Part shown: piece by piece, positions 35,836-44,490 of the stretch | Layout of the letters: every line of letters begins with the position of its first letter | How positions within the stretch are numbered: the first letter of the stretch is position 1 | Source: Lachnospiraceae bacterium | GTDB lineage: Bacteria > Bacillota > Clostridia > Lachnospirales > Lachnospiraceae | Direction of reading: 5' to 3' | DNA length: 64,000 nucleotides | Assembly: GCA_910574965.1 (NCBI GenBank) | Contig: CAJTDB010000011.1 | Coordinates: 1 to 64,000 of the forward strand | The notes under the pieces: model-generated | Databases searched by the model: none | What the model saw: the letters and a program-made list of their open reading frames with translations, nothing else | What the model was told of the DNA's origin: nothing | Translations under genes and position numbers: made by a program

Positions 35836-36318
35836 CTATATGGTCAGTTCCTGTTCTTCTTGAATCTCACTGGCCTTCTGTACCAAATGAGATAAAACGG
35901 CACTGATGACCGTCAGCGCCACCGAGATAAAGATCGCCAGAAGCACCGGAAAGATCAGCCAGGCCGCTCCCACATACCAGCCGGACAGAAAGAACCACAG
36001 AAGAAATCCCACATAGAGCACCCCGTCCGTCAGCATATACTGGCTCATCTGCTTCAGTCTCCTGGCATTTTCACCGGAAAAAGACTGATCCCGCCGGATG
36101 CTCTCGCAAATCCCCCAAAACCGTACCAGGCACATGACTGCCGGAATCCCGCTGATCCAGATCAGAACACACGTTCCCTTATAGCCGCCTTCTCCCGCTG
36201 CCCTTATAAGAGGTTCCTTCAGCACAAGGGGCAGGAACCAAAAGAGAAAGGCCAGGAGCAGGCCCCCGACACCGACCGTAATCATTTTCAAATATCCTGA
36301 CATCTCTGTCTGCTTCAT
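35836..36318 (-). CDS. DUF2975 domain membrane protein
   Basis: A 160-aa protein with four membrane segments and the DUF2975 loop SIRRDQSFSGENARRLKQM between segments 2 and 3. Function is unknown; it probably works with the HTH protein encoded immediately downstream, for example by controlling it at the membrane. ATG at 36318 follows GGAGG by 7 nt. Confidence 0.85.
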   Translation of the reverse strand: MKQTEMSGYLKMITVGVGGLLLAFLFWFLPLVLKEPLIRAAGEGGYKGTCVLIWISGIPAVMCLVRFWGICESIRRDQSFSGENARRLKQMSQYMLTDGVLYVGFLLWFFLSGWYVGAAWLIFPVLLAIFISVALTVISAVLSHLVQKASEIQEEQELTI

Positions 36319-36349
36319 GATAATCGCCTCCGTTTTTTGTTCTGGTTGT

Positions 36350-36378
36350 ATCATACACATATCTCATCAAAATGTCAA
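36350..36378 (-). promoter_or_regulatory. Sigma-A promoter of the DUF2975-XRE genes
   Basis: A perfect TTGACA, a 17-nt spacer and TATGAT on the minus strand, 32 nt upstream of the DUF2975 start. Confidence 0.78.
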
Positions 36379-36432
36379 TATATTTTTATCGATTTACAAT
36401 AAATTTTTACTGTATTTCATATTTTGCAAAAA

Positions 36433-36472
36433 AGAAAAGGACAGCCGTGGATTTTTCTCCCGGCTGTCCCTT
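36433..36472 (-). terminator. Terminator of the hisS-aspS operon
   Basis: On the minus strand AAGGGACAGCCG / CGGCTGTCCTTTT pair around a 13-nt loop, followed by a T-rich tract (TTTTCTTTTTT). Confidence 0.82.
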
Positions 36473-36511
36473 CTAGGATTCTCTTCTCCTGTATTTATCT
36501 GCAAACGTCTT

Positions 36512-38305
36512 TTACGACTCCTCATCTGCCGCAATGGCAATTCCCAGTTCCTGAATCTGCACCTGATCTACCACGTCCGGAGCATTGGACATCAGATCCG
36601 AAGCATCTTTTACCTTCGGGAAAGCGATCACTTCCCGGATGCTCTCTGCACCTGTCATCAGCATCATCAGACGATCAAACCCATAGGCAAGTCCCGCATG
36701 AGGCGGCACCCCGTACCGGAACGCATCCAGGAGGAATCCGAAACGCTCCTGGGCCTGTTCTTTCGTAAATCCCAGCACTTCAAACATCTTCTCCTGTATG
36801 TCTCCCTGGAAAATACGAACCGAACCGCCTCCAAGCTCCGTACCGTTCAGCACGATATCATAGGCTTTGGCCCGAACGGCCCCTGGATCGCTGTCAAGCT
36901 TAGGCAGGTCCTCCTCCATAGGCATAGTAAATGGATGATGCATAGCTACAAAGCGCTCCTGCTCTTCAGACCACTCCAGAAGCGGAAATTCCGTTACCCA
37001 CAGGAAGTTAAACTGCTCTTTGTCAAAAAGTTCCAGATTCCGTGCAATCTCCAGGCGCAGGTTCCCCAGCACATCCCAAACCACTTTATTTCTGTCCGCT
37101 GCGAAAAGAAGCAAATCTCCCGGCTCCCCTTCCATAGCCTCCGTCAGCGCCTTCATCTGTTCTTCCGTCATAAATTTTGCAAAAGAAGACTTTATGCTGC
37201 CGTCCTGCTGAATGGCCGCATAAGCCAGCCCTTTCGCCCCAAAGCCTTTCGCAAACTCCACCAATGCATCAATTTTCTTGCGGGGCAGGGCACCCTGTCC
37301 TTTGGCATTGATGCCGCGGACGCTTCCGCCCTGTTCAAGGGCACCGGTAAATACCCCGAAACCGCAGCCTTTCACCGTTTCCGACACATCTTTAAGCTCC
37401 ATACCGAAACGGGTGTCCGGCTTATCCGAACCATACCGGTCCATCGCTTCCTGCCAGGTCATCCGCGGAATCGGAAGAGGAATGTCCAGACCGATGGCAT
37501 CCTGGAAGACTTTCTGAAGCAGCCGCTCGTTGACCTCAATTACGTCATCCACATCTACGAAAGACATTTCCATATCGATCTGCGTAAATTCCGGCTGGCG
37601 ATCCGCCCGCAGGTCCTCATCCCGGAAACATTTTGCAATCTGGAAATACCGGTCATATCCAGAGCACATCAAAAGTTGTTTAAACAACTGAGGAGACTGG
37701 GGCAATGCATAAAATTTTCCATGATGCACCCGACTGGGCACCAGATAATCTCTCGCTCCCTCTGGTGTGCTCTTAATTAAGATCGGCGTCTCAATCTCTA
37801 AAAAACCTTCCTCCGCCAGAACGGCCCGTACTTTTGTAGCCACCTGGCTTCGAAGCATCAGCTTGCTCTGGATATCCGGTCTTCTAAGATCCAGAAATCG
37901 ATATTTTAACCGCATCTCTTCCTTTGTTCTGGAATCCGCCTCGATGGGAAAAGGCGGTGTCTGTGCTTCGGACAGAATGCGGACCATTGACACACGCACT
38001 TCGATCTCACCTGTAGCCAGATTGGGATTGACGGCACCGGAACGTGCTTCCACTTTTCCTACCGCTGCGATCACGAACTCGCTTCGAAGCTTCTCCCCTT
38101 TTGCAAAATGCTCTGCCCCGCAGTCTGCTTCCTCAAAGATCAACTGCAGAAGACCGGAACGGTCCCGCAGATCCACAAAGATAATGCCGCCTTTATTTCT
38201 GCTCTTCTGTACCCAGCCCATAACCGTCACAGTCTCTCCGATATTTCCAGTCCCAAGCTCCGCACATCTGTGCGTCCGATGCAGTCCTTTCATTGATTCT
38301 GCCAT
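36512..38305 (-). CDS. aspS: Aspartyl-tRNA synthetase
   Basis: A 597-aa class IIb synthetase of bacterial type. It has the N-terminal OB-fold anticodon-binding domain (VMGWVQKSRNKGGIIFVDLRD), motif 2 (RYFQIAKCFRDEDLRADRQPE split by the catalytic loop), the inserted GAD domain (about 300-410), and motif 3 (GLAYGFDRLMML). It charges tRNA-Asp, and in organisms without AsnRS also tRNA-Asn. It follows hisS after 51 nt, the common hisS-aspS order. Confidence 0.96.
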   Translation of the reverse strand: MAESMKGLHRTHRCAELGTGNIGETVTVMGWVQKSRNKGGIIFVDLRDRSGLLQLIFEEADCGAEHFAKGEKLRSEFVIAAVGKVEARSGAVNPNLATGEIEVRVSMVRILSEAQTPPFPIEADSRTKEEMRLKYRFLDLRRPDIQSKLMLRSQVATKVRAVLAEEGFLEIETPILIKSTPEGARDYLVPSRVHHGKFYALPQSPQLFKQLLMCSGYDRYFQIAKCFRDEDLRADRQPEFTQIDMEMSFVDVDDVIEVNERLLQKVFQDAIGLDIPLPIPRMTWQEAMDRYGSDKPDTRFGMELKDVSETVKGCGFGVFTGALEQGGSVRGINAKGQGALPRKKIDALVEFAKGFGAKGLAYAAIQQDGSIKSSFAKFMTEEQMKALTEAMEGEPGDLLLFAADRNKVVWDVLGNLRLEIARNLELFDKEQFNFLWVTEFPLLEWSEEQERFVAMHHPFTMPMEEDLPKLDSDPGAVRAKAYDIVLNGTELGGGSVRIFQGDIQEKMFEVLGFTKEQAQERFGFLLDAFRYGVPPHAGLAYGFDRLMMLMTGAESIREVIAFPKVKDASDLMSNAPDVVDQVQIQELGIAIAADEES

Positions 38306-38356
38306 AGTAATTTCATCCTCTTTTCATTCCTTATTGTTGTCCGTTTTTCAATATTT

Positions 38357-39601
38357 TTACCGGTTGAAAAATTCCCGGAACTCCTCATACCCTTCCTTCA
38401 TAAGCTGTTCCTTCTGGAATTTTTTATTTTTGTTCATCATCGTCACCAATACCTGAACACCATTCTCCCGCTCTGCCTTTGCTTCCTTCAATACTTCCGT
38501 CAGCTTCTCGGCAGGCATTTTCTTTTCCACCAGATACGCTTTTTTCACTGACGCACCGGGAATCTCAAAGCCCTGTTCCATAAGAATTGTGATAATTCGT
38601 TCAAATCCAATGGAAAATCCGCAGGCCGGCACATCTTTGCCAGTAAATTTTCCGATCATCCGGTCATACCGCCCGCCGCCGGCTACCGAACTGCTGAATT
38701 CCTCCATCTCAATCTCGAAAATCGTTCCTGTATAATAGGACATTCCCCGCACAAGAGTCGGATCGAATACCAGTTCGAATTCACATGCTTTTGCAGACTC
38801 CACACTTTTCCGGATCGTACGCAGATTCCCAATAACGCCGTCCTCCAGGATACCGGACAGCTTCTCCTCCAGATACCCAAGACCATCCTCAGATTCCTGA
38901 AGTTCTGCAAACATATGAATATACCGTTCCACCTTTTCCATGTCAAAACCCGTCTCTGTCAGCTCTGCTTTTACGCCGTCCCAGCCAATCTTGTCCATCT
39001 TATCCAAAATGATAAATACCTGATCAAACTGCTCCTCTGCGAAACCGCTGTACAAAGCCATAGCTTTTAAGATTCGTCTCTCATTGAGCCTCACTTTAAA
39101 ATTCGAGAAATTCAGCCTCCCAAGAAGCGTCGTTGTAGCCAGAATCAGCTCAATCTCCGCCAGACAGCCGGCTTCTCCCAGAATATCGATGTCACATTGT
39201 ACAAACTGGCGGAACCTTCCATGCTGAGGCTGATCTGCCCGCCATACACTTCCGATCTGAAGCGCTTTGAAAGGACTTGGAAGCTCATTGGCATGATTGG
39301 CATAAAATCTGGAAAGCGGTACCGTCAGATCATACCGAAGACCGCTGTCTGTCACCTCCGACTCTGACTCCGCATTTTTTACATCCAGCTTATCTCCCCT
39401 TTTCATAATCTTAAAGATCAGTTTCTCATTGTCTCCGCCCTGTTTGCTGCACAGATTTTCAATATGCTCTACGCAGGGCGTCTCAATAGGGGAAAATCCA
39501 AAGCTTTTGTAAGTCTCTTTAATCAGCCCCGTTACATAATCTCTTACCTGCATCTCCGCAGGCAGCATATCTTTCATTCCTTTTACTGGTTTTTTCTTCA
39601 A
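38357..39601 (-). CDS. hisS: Histidyl-tRNA synthetase
   Basis: A 414-aa class II synthetase. It has KGMKDMLPAE at the N-terminus, motif 2 QIGSVWRADQPQHGRFRQF, the histidine motif LVRGMSYYTGTIFEIE, and motif 3 ACGFSIGFERI. Translation starts at TTG (39601), with GGAGG 9-10 nt upstream; no in-frame ATG is nearby. No T-box is visible upstream; instead a small ribbon-helix-helix gene lies 57 nt before it and may share its promoter. Confidence 0.95.
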   Translation of the reverse strand: MKKKPVKGMKDMLPAEMQVRDYVTGLIKETYKSFGFSPIETPCVEHIENLCSKQGGDNEKLIFKIMKRGDKLDVKNAESESEVTDSGLRYDLTVPLSRFYANHANELPSPFKALQIGSVWRADQPQHGRFRQFVQCDIDILGEAGCLAEIELILATTTLLGRLNFSNFKVRLNERRILKAMALYSGFAEEQFDQVFIILDKMDKIGWDGVKAELTETGFDMEKVERYIHMFAELQESEDGLGYLEEKLSGILEDGVIGNLRTIRKSVESAKACEFELVFDPTLVRGMSYYTGTIFEIEMEEFSSSVAGGGRYDRMIGKFTGKDVPACGFSIGFERIITILMEQGFEIPGASVKKAYLVEKKMPAEKLTEVLKEAKAERENGVQVLVTMMNKNKKFQKEQLMKEGYEEFREFFNR

Positions 39602-39658
39602 TTTCGTGTTCCTCCATGATCCTTCCGCTTTGTATCCGCCCGGCGAATGCCCTTATAC

Positions 39659-39829
39659 TCACCTGCGGTTTTTATACAACAAATCAACGCCCATTTTGAT
39701 CGTTTCTGTTATCGTCTGCTGATGCCTTTCCGAGTATTCCTTCAGGGTGTGATATTCCATATCCGACATCCTTATGGTCACCATACGTTCTTTTGTGACA
39801 TCCAGCTTGGGACGCCCTCTTTTTCTCAT
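39659..39829 (-). CDS. Ribbon-helix-helix DNA-binding protein (56 aa)
   Basis: A 56-residue protein beginning MRKRGRPKLDVTKERMVTIR with the helices DMEYHTLKEYSER and TITETIKMGVDLLYK, the CopG/Arc pattern. ATG at 39829 is 7 nt after AGGAG; another ATG at 39835 is too close to that site. Its promoter contains a perfect 12-bp palindrome, so self-repression is likely. There is no recognisable toxin beside it, and it precedes hisS-aspS. Confidence 0.75.
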   Translation of the reverse strand: MRKRGRPKLDVTKERMVTIRMSDMEYHTLKEYSERHQQTITETIKMGVDLLYKNRR

Positions 39830-39858
39830 AGGCATACTCCTCTCTGGGTCCGCTTACC

Positions 39859-39887
39859 ATTATAATTTTTGTGATATCACATGTCAA
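39859..39887 (-). promoter_or_regulatory. Consensus promoter with embedded palindromic operator
   Basis: A perfect TTGACA, a 17-nt spacer and a perfect TATAAT on the minus strand. The spacer contains TGTGATATCACA (39870-39881), a perfect 12-bp palindrome placed where a bound repressor would block RNA polymerase. The adjacent ribbon-helix-helix protein is the obvious candidate. Confidence 0.78.
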
Positions 39888-39907
39888 GAATTTTTCGTAA
39901 TACGAAT

Positions 39908-39953
39908 AAAAGCAGCGAACTGTTCTCTGATCCGAAAACAAATTCACTGCTTT
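39908..39953 (-). terminator. Terminator of the Rpn-family gene
   Basis: On the minus strand AAAGCAGTGAA / TTCGCTGCTTT pair with one wobble around a 23-nt loop, followed by TTTATT. Confidence 0.55.
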
Positions 39954-39980
39954 ACTGTCTGTGTTATTTCGTTACTGCGA

Positions 39981-40943
39981 TTATGCCAGCACAGGCTCTC
40001 TTTTTCTAATGACAGCCTCTACTTCTTCAATAGTCTTTTCTACACATTCTGCTATCTGCTCTAATGTATAGCCTTTCCTGTGCATATTCATTATTACGCC
40101 TGCTATGGCATTATCTGTTGCATTTTCCCTGATTCCCTGTGAAAGATTACACATAGCGCTCATATCCTTTCTCAATTTGTCATCTAACGGAATACTATAC
40201 TCTGTTCTTATAATTCCTAATTTTTCATTAACGGTCAACTCCATTGAAAGCAACGTACTCAGCAGACGGTGCAGCTCATACTTCTCATCATGCTCCGGAA
40301 GTTCATTTGCTATACCAATCAGGACAATATTCAGCAGGTCAAGCCCGCCTTTCCACGGATAGGAACCAAGCAGATCGTCTTTCGCAAGATGCACATAAGC
40401 CATACTGCTTTCGTCCATGCCCATACACACCCAAATACTAAATACACGCCTGATGTCATTATAGTTTGTCTTGACAAAATCCCTTTCCTTTTGCGAGGAA
40501 ACAAGGCGGCTCACATAGAAAACTGCCCTGTTCAGGATATGGTAACTTGTCGGTTCATCCTTCTGTGCTTCCACGTTCACAATAACCTGTGAGATACCGT
40601 CTTTCATCCGCACATAAAAGATAATGTCAAACCTTACAAGCCCCTCGTTAATCTCCGCATTTTCCGTATTCATTCCAACAATGCGCTGGCCGTTTTCTTC
40701 CTTTCCGGCATTGGTCAGACCTGGCTCTACTGGAACCACACCGATCAATGGCTCTCCCTCGATATAGGACACCACTTCTTTCGGGTTCATTCCCCGGAAC
40801 TCATCAACGGTCTTTACCAGGATATGCGCCAGAATGATCTTATTACCCAACAGGCGTTTTGCCTTATCATCATATTGTGCGTCCTGGTCTGCTGCGCTGA
40901 CCGCATTTTTAATTTCAGTGTCTATTGACATATCCACAGCCAT
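39981..40943 (-). CDS. Rpn-family PD-(D/E)XK nuclease / transposase-like protein
   Basis: About 320 residues. The nuclease core is visible as RFDIIFYVRMKDGISQVIVNVEAQKD, giving D...E-x-Q/K as in Rpn (YhgA-like) proteins. A C-terminal helical tail (about 285-315) has MHRKGYTLEQIAECVEKTIEEVEAVI. Rpn proteins are DNA endonucleases that stimulate RecA-independent recombination and can transfer horizontally. AGGAGG is only 2 nt from ATG at 40943; GTG at 40937 is better spaced and may be the true start. It marks the left edge of the accessory island. Confidence 0.8.
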   Translation of the reverse strand: MAVDMSIDTEIKNAVSAADQDAQYDDKAKRLLGNKIILAHILVKTVDEFRGMNPKEVVSYIEGEPLIGVVPVEPGLTNAGKEENGQRIVGMNTENAEINEGLVRFDIIFYVRMKDGISQVIVNVEAQKDEPTSYHILNRAVFYVSRLVSSQKERDFVKTNYNDIRRVFSIWVCMGMDESSMAYVHLAKDDLLGSYPWKGGLDLLNIVLIGIANELPEHDEKYELHRLLSTLLSMELTVNEKLGIIRTEYSIPLDDKLRKDMSAMCNLSQGIRENATDNAIAGVIMNMHRKGYTLEQIAECVEKTIEEVEAVIRKREPVLA

Positions 40944-41096
40944 AACCTCCTTTTGCTCACTTGCAGGAAATGTAAAAGCCATTCCCCAAAGGTATATGAC
41001 CTCTAAATCATTATACCTTGAAATTCCCGCCAAATCAATCGGAACTTTTTAGATGGCATGTCAGAAACAGTTGGAATCTCAAATATTATAAAATCG

Positions 41097-41378
41097 TTAT
41101 AGCGTTTCCTCCTTCCCCTTCGCTTTTTCAATACTCAATTTGTCTGTTCCAGACACTTTCGCTTTGAACGTTTCCAATTTCTCTCTCAGCGATGTCCGCT
41201 GCACAGGCTTGTCAGCCATTGCCGCCGCCAGTTTCGCCCCCTGCGGTTTTCCATTGTCCACTGCGTAATTATGCCTTGCGTTTTCTACCGGGTATGGAAT
41301 CGGCATATCCATAGAGCTTTCTCCTGTTTCCGGCTTTATGGAAGCCTCTTCCTCCTGTCCTGACTTCTGGACATCATC
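41097..41378 (-). pseudogene. 3' remnant of an integrative-element gene cut by the IS
   Basis: The reading frame is open from the IS border (about 41378) to a stop at 41097 and gives a C-terminus with MPIPYPVENARHNYAVDNG and LREKLETFKAKVSG. It looks like the tail of a longer ICE or plasmid protein. An in-frame ATG at 41312 exists without a convincing ribosome site, and no 5' part is found past the second IS copy. The parent family is not certain. Confidence 0.55.
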
Positions 41379-42936
41379 GAGCTGTTGACAAACCTCTTGC
41401 CAAAAAGATTTGCATATAAGAAAATATATGTGTAGATGAATTCTTGAGGTGATACATTATGATGACGAAAAGAGAAAACCAACAGATAGAAATGCATTTG
41501 ATAACAATTGAAGATTTAGTCCCTATGGATCATTTGCTTCGGAAAGTAAATGATATCATTGATTTTTCATTCATATATAACGAAGTAGAAAATATGTACT
41601 GTCATAACAATGGGCGTCCATCTATTGATCCAGTGGCCTTAATCAAGTTTCTTCTCATCGGTTTTCTTTATGGCATCAATTCCGAAAGAAGAATATCAGA
41701 AGAGATTCAGGTGAACATGGCATACCGTTGGTTTCTTGGTCTTGATATCATGGATAAAGTTCCAGACCATTCTACGATTTCCCAGAACAGACGACGCCGT
41801 TTCAACGGCAGTGATCTTTTTCGGAATATCTTTCAGAAAATTGTTTCCATATGCATAGAAAAGGGTCTGGCAGACAGCAAGCTGGTTTTTACGGATTCGA
41901 CACATATGAAGGCAAACGCATCCCGCAACACAGAATACATCAAACAAACAGAAGAAGTAACAAATGAATACCTCAAAGAACTAGACCAGTATGAAGAAAC
42001 GGTACGGGACCAGTTGGAATCGGAAGGGAAAATCAAGCCCGTCAGATGCAGGAAACGGAAGGAAAAAATAGAAATCATTAGCCGCCGTGAAAGCAGAACA
42101 GATCCTGAATCGGGATTTTACAAGAGGAAAGGGAAAGCGGAGGGAATGCACTACTTGTCGCATGAAACCGTAGACTCTAAAAACGGAATCATAATTGATG
42201 TGGCAGCTACAGCCGGTAATGTGCCTGACAGCCAGCCGTATATCAAAAGGATTGATTATATTGAGAAAAATCTGGGTTTAAAAATACAGGAAGCATGTGC
42301 CGACAGTGGCTATGACACAAACCTTATCGACCAACAGTTATCAGAAAGAGGCATAAATTTTTATACACCTAAAAGAACAGAGCAAAAAAGAGGAACTACA
42401 GAATTTCAAAGGAAAGATTTTCAATATGATGAAAAGGATGACAGATTCATCTGTCCCGGAGGAAAAGCACTTCCGCTGCACCGGCTCAATAGAACAATCA
42501 ATACTGTAACAAAAGAGTACCGCTGTCCAAAGGCTGAATGTAAAGACTGTCCATTCCGTAACAGGTGCATAGGAGAAAAAGGTTCTGATAAAAGAATTCA
42601 AGTAAATATTTTTGAAGACGTTGTAAAAAAGAATCATGAAAAGGATGGTACGGAAACACACACCAAGGTTTTGCTTCTGCGACAGATATGGAGCGAAGGC
42701 AGCTTTGCGGCGCAAAAGTCAAGACATAACTTGAAATTCTTATACAGAAGAGGATTAGAGGCGGCTGAACAGCAGTGCCTCTTATCGTCAACGGCATTAA
42801 ATCTTAAAAGGATGATAAAAGCCATGGCATAGGGAACCATGACCTTTTTCTTTGGAATATTTCTGCTATTTTTGCTGGATTTTTATCATGATATCTTGTG
42901 ACATTTACGAAATTAGGGGGTTTGTCAACAGCTCGA
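41377..42936 (+). mobile_element. IS1182-type insertion sequence, copy 1
   Basis: A 1560-bp element. Its ends form an inverted repeat, TCGAGCTGTTGACAAACC at the left and its complement at the right; the outer TCGA may be a 4-bp target duplication rather than part of the ends. It holds one transposase gene on the plus strand. Copy 2 at 48794-50353 is the same length in the opposite orientation. It interrupts an ICE-derived gene. Confidence 0.9.
41459..42832 (+). CDS. IS1182-family transposase (copy 1)
   Basis: A 457-aa DDE transposase. The N-terminal DUF772-like domain contains NGRPSIDPVALIKFLLIGFL; the first catalytic region is LVFTDSTHMKANAS, the second AACADSGYD-like (EACADSGYDTNLI), and a C-terminal cysteine cluster reads CPKAECKDCPFRNRC. 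It is full length and apparently intact. It differs from copy 2 by a handful of residues, for example VALIKF against VVLIKF. Confidence 0.93.
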   Translation: MMTKRENQQIEMHLITIEDLVPMDHLLRKVNDIIDFSFIYNEVENMYCHNNGRPSIDPVALIKFLLIGFLYGINSERRISEEIQVNMAYRWFLGLDIMDKVPDHSTISQNRRRRFNGSDLFRNIFQKIVSICIEKGLADSKLVFTDSTHMKANASRNTEYIKQTEEVTNEYLKELDQYEETVRDQLESEGKIKPVRCRKRKEKIEIISRRESRTDPESGFYKRKGKAEGMHYLSHETVDSKNGIIIDVAATAGNVPDSQPYIKRIDYIEKNLGLKIQEACADSGYDTNLIDQQLSERGINFYTPKRTEQKRGTTEFQRKDFQYDEKDDRFICPGGKALPLHRLNRTINTVTKEYRCPKAECKDCPFRNRCIGEKGSDKRIQVNIFEDVVKKNHEKDGTETHTKVLLLRQIWSEGSFAAQKSRHNLKFLYRRGLEAAEQQCLLSSTALNLKRMIKAMA

Positions 42937-43116
42937 AATTTGTCTCGAAGTACAAAAAAGCGCCTGGGCGACACAAAGCCACACAGACGTATGAAGTTAT
43001 ATATTCATTTATGTACCGTCTAATTTCATATCCGTAACCAGACTGCCCCGGAGGGGGAGCTACGCTTTTTTTAGTTGGTGCAGATTATGGGTATTGTGAA
43101 AAAAGGCAAAAATAGA

Positions 43117-43282
43117 CACGGCGGCAATCCTCCTATATGCCGCCGTGGATTTACACGGTGTTAGGTCGTCGTTGATTTAGGATAGACGAAAAGGAACGGC
43201 GGCTCTGAAAATCAAAGCCGCCGTTTCATAGGCGCGTGAAAATGTGTCTGCTGTACGACGGCTTTTTTTCTTTTGCCGTCGT
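43117..43282. terminator. Three consecutive GC-rich hairpins downstream of the immunity operon
   Basis: CACGGCGGC / GCCGCCGTG (43117-43147), AACGGCGGCT / AGCCGCCGTT (43195-43225) and ACGACGGC / GCCGTCGT (43255-43282) lie in the gap 42937-43324. On the minus strand the first is followed by TCTATTTTTG and the second by CCTTTTC. They probably terminate the operon that ends with the YxeA-like gene. No gene is seen in this gap. Confidence 0.6.
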
Positions 43283-43324
43283 GCGGCAGCTATATTTTAG
43301 GTGATAATCAAATATCTATTCTCT

Positions 43325-43693
43325 TTATTGCGGTGCTGTATATTCTTTTTGTACGGCTGTGGGAAGCTCGTCATACTGAACTTCAACCCATTCCAGCACT
43401 CCACGAATGGGCATTACCGTCAGACGAATAAAGGCGTCCTCTTTCAATTCCCTCGATGTTCCAAAGGTAATGTCCTTTTCGTTTCCGTCCTCGTCATAAC
43501 AACGCAGCGTGTAGGAGTAGTCCATGCTTCCCCCAAAGTTAATTACACCTCCGGCAGATCCCGTCTGCTCGATCTTGGTGTTGTCGATCTGTGAATAGTA
43601 ATAGGTGCTGCCTGCACCTGAAAGCAGGAAAATACCAAAACAGATTGCCACGAAAGCACCGGCACCAATCCCAATCAATATTTTTTTCTTCAT
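43325..43693 (-). CDS. YxeA-family (DUF1093) secreted protein
   Basis: A 122-aa protein with an N-terminal hydrophobic signal (residues 4-27). It has the YxeA pattern STYYYSQIDNTKIEQ, a conserved DYSYTLRCYDEDG, and RGVLEWVEVQYDELP near the end. Such genes often follow peptide-exporting ABC permeases; the function is unknown. ATG at 43693 follows GGAGG. It is last in the immunity operon, 16 nt after the permease. Confidence 0.82.
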   Translation of the reverse strand: MKKKILIGIGAGAFVAICFGIFLLSGAGSTYYYSQIDNTKIEQTGSAGGVINFGGSMDYSYTLRCYDEDGNEKDITFGTSRELKEDAFIRLTVMPIRGVLEWVEVQYDELPTAVQKEYTAPQ

Positions 43694-43709
43694 GTGTAAG
43701 TCCTCCTGT

Positions 43710-44489
43710 TTACCAGCCTTTTTTGAGGGCGGTTTTTTTCGGCTTTTTAACAACTTTTGCGGATGAAACATTTTTTGTTGTAACTACAATAGCCACAGAA
43801 ATCAATAAGACGACTATCATACTTAGGCTGCATAAGCCTATATTCCAATGAACAGCCGCATCATGGCTTCGGTACTGGATCAGTCCCATACTCGCTGTAA
43901 TCGGATAGAGATTTGCAAGGGACATATTTCCGGCTGCGAACATTCCCCCGTAGCCATTGACAAATGCAAGAATAACACCTATCATGTGCCCGTTAGGAAT
44001 ACGGGCGGTAAAGGCTATAATCGGAGTTACGGCTATATACAAAAATAAGGTATTAAGGGTGATCTGTATCAAAGCCTGTATTACGGCTGTTACCGAAAAT
44101 CCCGGAAAGCCAACAAGTAATTCCGCAGCGACAGTAAAAAATGTACTTGCCATACCCAAAAATACGGACAGGAAACCGCAAACAATCAGTTTTCCGCCAA
44201 TCAACGCAGGGTAGGAAACAGGTATTGTCATAATGCTTTTTAAGGTATCATCTGATTTTTCACGAGCAATGATATATCCTGCAATCAGAGTAATGCACAT
44301 AGGAAAAATGGTTGTCGTATTATTTTGAATGACGCGTTCGACCAAATGAGGGAAAGTCCAAACTGTACCATCTAATGCAGTAGAAGCAAAAAGAGTAATT
44401 CCAACGGAAAGAAGCATTAGCAGAATACCAGCCCAAATGATATGATACCGCTTTAACTTCCATAATTCTGTTTTAATGATCCGATACAT
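43710..44489 (-). CDS. Lantibiotic-immunity ABC permease, MutG/SpaG type
   Basis: A 259-aa membrane protein with six hydrophobic segments, start MYRIIKTELWKLKRYHIIW, and AREKSDDTLKSIMTIPVSY after the second segment. This is the pattern of ABC-2 permeases that expel lantibiotics or cationic peptides from the membrane. It lies 1 nt after the partner permease. Confidence 0.87.
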   Translation of the reverse strand: MYRIIKTELWKLKRYHIIWAGILLMLLSVGITLFASTALDGTVWTFPHLVERVIQNNTTTIFPMCITLIAGYIIAREKSDDTLKSIMTIPVSYPALIGGKLIVCGFLSVFLGMASTFFTVAAELLVGFPGFSVTAVIQALIQITLNTLFLYIAVTPIIAFTARIPNGHMIGVILAFVNGYGGMFAAGNMSLANLYPITASMGLIQYRSHDAAVHWNIGLCSLSMIVVLLISVAIVVTTKNVSSAKVVKKPKKTALKKGW

Positions 44490-44490
44490 T

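Noticed and set aside
36317-37780. A 487-codon plus-strand ORF
   Set aside because: Antisense to aspS; low-quality composition and no ribosome site.
38357-39700. T-box leader for hisS-aspS
   Set aside because: I looked for the GGTGGTACCGCG-type core and an antiterminator upstream of hisS and found none.
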